Assembly (NCBI GenBank): GCA_965225895.1
Contig: CBDDBR010000011.1
Coordinates: 1,612,001-1,676,000, forward strand
Source: Endobugula sp965225895
GTDB taxonomy: Bacteria; Pseudomonadota; Gammaproteobacteria; Pseudomonadales; Cellvibrionaceae
Reading direction: 5' to 3'
Length of the DNA: 64,000 nt
The translations under genes and the position numbers were made by a program. The notes under the pieces were generated by a model. The model was given only the letters and a program-made list of their open reading frames with translations, was not told where the DNA came from and did not search any database. Shown here one piece after another: positions 62,474 through 64,000 of this stretch. Positions within the stretch are counted from its first letter, which is position 1, and every line of letters starts with the position of its first letter.

Positions 62474-63664
62474 TTAATCTGCCTGATTTCGCAAAAAGGC
62501 TGGAATATCTAAATATTCAAAGTCTTTATCCGATACAGGATGATCTTCTTCAAGTGACTGCGCTTGCTGCTGCTGACCAACTGCTTTACGCATCACAGTA
62601 GGCTTATCAAGGTCACCATAGTCTGACGCTGATGCATAACTACCACTTGTTTTACGTGTATTATTTACCACCATACGAGCTTCAGGCGGTGCTTTTTTAA
62701 CGGCTACCGTATCTTGTAAACCCGTTGCAACGACGGTTACTCGAATTTCATCAGATAGCTCAGGATCAATCACTGTACCCACGACAACCGTTGCATCTGG
62801 TGAGGCAAATTCTTCAATGGTTTCACCGACTTCGTTAAAGTCACCTAACGACAAGTCTAAACCTGCAGAAATATTCACAAGAATACCTCTAGCGCCCTGT
62901 AAATTAACACCTTCCAATAATGGACTACGTATTGCAGCTTCTGCAGCTTCGCGTGCACGACCTTCACCTGCAGCAAAACCACTACCCATCATGGCCATAC
63001 CCATTTCAGACATTACAGTACGTACGTCTGCGAAATCCACGTTAATCATACCTGGACGCATAATAAGATCAGCAATACCTTGTACCGCACCTTGTAATAC
63101 ATCGTTTGCTGCTTTAAACGCTTCAATCAAGCTCGCATTAGAACCTAATACAGCCAATAGACGCTCATTAGGAATAATAATTAATGAATCTACGTGTTGC
63201 TGTAGCTCATAAATACCTTCATCAGCAATACTCATGCGCTTACGGCCTTCAAATGGGAACGGCTTGGTAACTACAGCCACAGTTAAAATACCCATTTCTT
63301 TTGCCACTTCTGCAACAACAGGTGCAGCACCTGTACCCGTACCACCACCCATACCAGCAGTGATAAATACCATGTCTGCGCCTTCAAGCACTTCGGCAAT
63401 ACGATCTCGGTCTTCCATTGCTGACTGACGCCCAATAGCAGGGTTTGCTCCCGCACCAAGACCTTTAGTCATGCCGCCGCCTAACTGTAGTGCTGTACGC
63501 GCATCAATATCACGTAATGCTTGCGCATCGGTATTTGCACAAACAAATTCAACACCCTCAACATTAGAATCAATCATATGACGAACTGCGTTACCGCCGC
63601 CGCCGCCAACACCTATTACTTTAATCACCGCATTTTGCGGAACGTTATCAACTAGTTCAAACAT
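62474..63664 (-). CDS. ftsZ: Cell division GTPase FtsZ
   Basis: Tubulin homologue that forms the Z ring. 396 residues: KVIGVGGGGGNAVRHMI at the N-terminus, tubulin signature GGGTGTGAAP and T7 loop region NVDFADVRTVM. A flexible linker leads to the C-terminal peptide DFEYLDIPAFLRNQ, which binds FtsA and ZipA. Follows ftsA. Confidence 0.99.
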   Translation of the reverse strand: MFELVDNVPQNAVIKVIGVGGGGGNAVRHMIDSNVEGVEFVCANTDAQALRDIDARTALQLGGGMTKGLGAGANPAIGRQSAMEDRDRIAEVLEGADMVFITAGMGGGTGTGAAPVVAEVAKEMGILTVAVVTKPFPFEGRKRMSIADEGIYELQQHVDSLIIIPNERLLAVLGSNASLIEAFKAANDVLQGAVQGIADLIMRPGMINVDFADVRTVMSEMGMAMMGSGFAAGEGRAREAAEAAIRSPLLEGVNLQGARGILVNISAGLDLSLGDFNEVGETIEEFASPDATVVVGTVIDPELSDEIRVTVVATGLQDTVAVKKAPPEARMVVNNTRKTSGSYASASDYGDLDKPTVMRKAVGQQQQAQSLEEDHPVSDKDFEYLDIPAFLRNQAD

Positions 63665-63743
63665 ATCATTTCCCCTCTTGTGTAAAAACTGTATTAAATG
63701 TATTTAAAAAATGTGCACGTCTATTATTTATCTTATCTGGCAT

Positions 63744-64000
63744 TTACATACCTCCCTGAAACCATTGCTTAATTTTTTGCCACATATCTACTTTTGCTTC
63801 TCGATAAACTTTTCGGCCATCGTCATGCTGTTTTTGTGCGTAATGCAGCAAGCCAACGCCCGTAGAATAAATAGGGTTATTTACAATATCTGCCAAACCA
63901 CTCACATTTTGTGGCGAGCCTAAACGGACTGGCATATGAAAAATTTCTTCCGCTAACTCGACAACACCTTCCATTTTTGATGTGCCACCCGTGAGCACAA
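63744..64000 (-). CDS. ftsA: Cell division protein FtsA, C-terminal end (partial)
   Basis: The last ~85 codons of the actin-like membrane tether of the Z ring. LTGGTSKMEGVVELAEEIF and VRLGSPQNVSG are conserved. The amphipathic C-terminal helix KIKQWFQGGM binds the membrane. The rest lies beyond the window edge; 79 bp separate it from ftsZ. Confidence 0.95.
   Translation of the reverse strand, partial: VLTGGTSKMEGVVELAEEIFHMPVRLGSPQNVSGLADIVNNPIYSTGVGLLHYAQKQHDDGRKVYREAKVDMWQKIKQWFQGGM

Overview
The window reads as one contiguous piece of an AT-rich gammaproteobacterial chromosome, probably a marine member of the Pseudomonas/Cellvibrio/Oceanospirillum side of the class. The evidence is gene order: pyrG-kdsA-eno-ftsB-ispD-ispF-truD-pcm-nlpD-rpoS, argG-motY-rnt, pilA-pilB-pilC-pilD-coaE-yacG and ftsA-ftsZ-lpxC-M23-secA-argJ-mutT are arrangements of that group. 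Proteins are close to the usual family lengths and coding density is high. I saw no rRNA, tRNA or CRISPR array. I cannot name the genus from sequence alone.

Layout. 1-510 is the start of clpB behind a sigma32-type promoter. 669-2426 is an EAL-CBS-GGDEF cyclic-di-GMP protein. 2439-7338 is the cbb3 oxidase cluster (ccoN, ccoO, ccoQ, ccoP, then ccoG) with an FNR/Anr-type promoter. 7746-10893 holds argG, motY and rnt. 10979-23419 is a long run of minus-strand housekeeping genes (rpoS, nlpD, a DUF368 transporter, pcm, truD, ispF, ispD, ftsB, eno, kdsA, pyrG, maf). In it rpoS is cut in two by a complete 1093-bp IS30-family element with a 3-bp target duplication. 23558-28864 is a six-gene minus-strand operon behind two Zur-like boxes: a MerC-like protein, a COG0523 GTPase, DUF1826, an outer-membrane barrel, and ZnuA- and ZnuB-like proteins, with no znuC. 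29299-30681 is a RimB-RimK fusion. 31248-33971 is an aconitase behind two identical 12-bp palindromes.

34184-35042 contains a ParDE-type toxin-antitoxin module between two copies of the last 17 bp of groEL, which looks like a small integrated element. groEL, groES (sigma32 promoter) and fxsA follow. 37815-45550 is the most unusual accessory region. It is an Rhs/YD-repeat toxin locus in which the Rhs shell is split into two separately exported, translationally coupled proteins, followed by a candidate toxin tip and immunity gene. It also has a second, orphaned N-terminal half, REP-like inverted repeats, a decayed ampG fragment and a C10T8 homopolymer tract. 45553-49589 holds ampG, yajQ, ampD, a membrane-anchored retropepsin-like protein and nadC. 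49664-55335 holds the type IV pilus genes with coaE and yacG. 55349-64000 holds mutT, argJ, secA, an M23 peptidase, lpxC, ftsZ and the end of ftsA.

Together the window covers cell division and envelope synthesis, type IV pili, microaerobic respiration, zinc limitation and muropeptide recycling. The interrupted rpoS predicts loss of a functional general stress sigma factor in the sequenced lineage. All calls are from reading the sequence; no database search was run.
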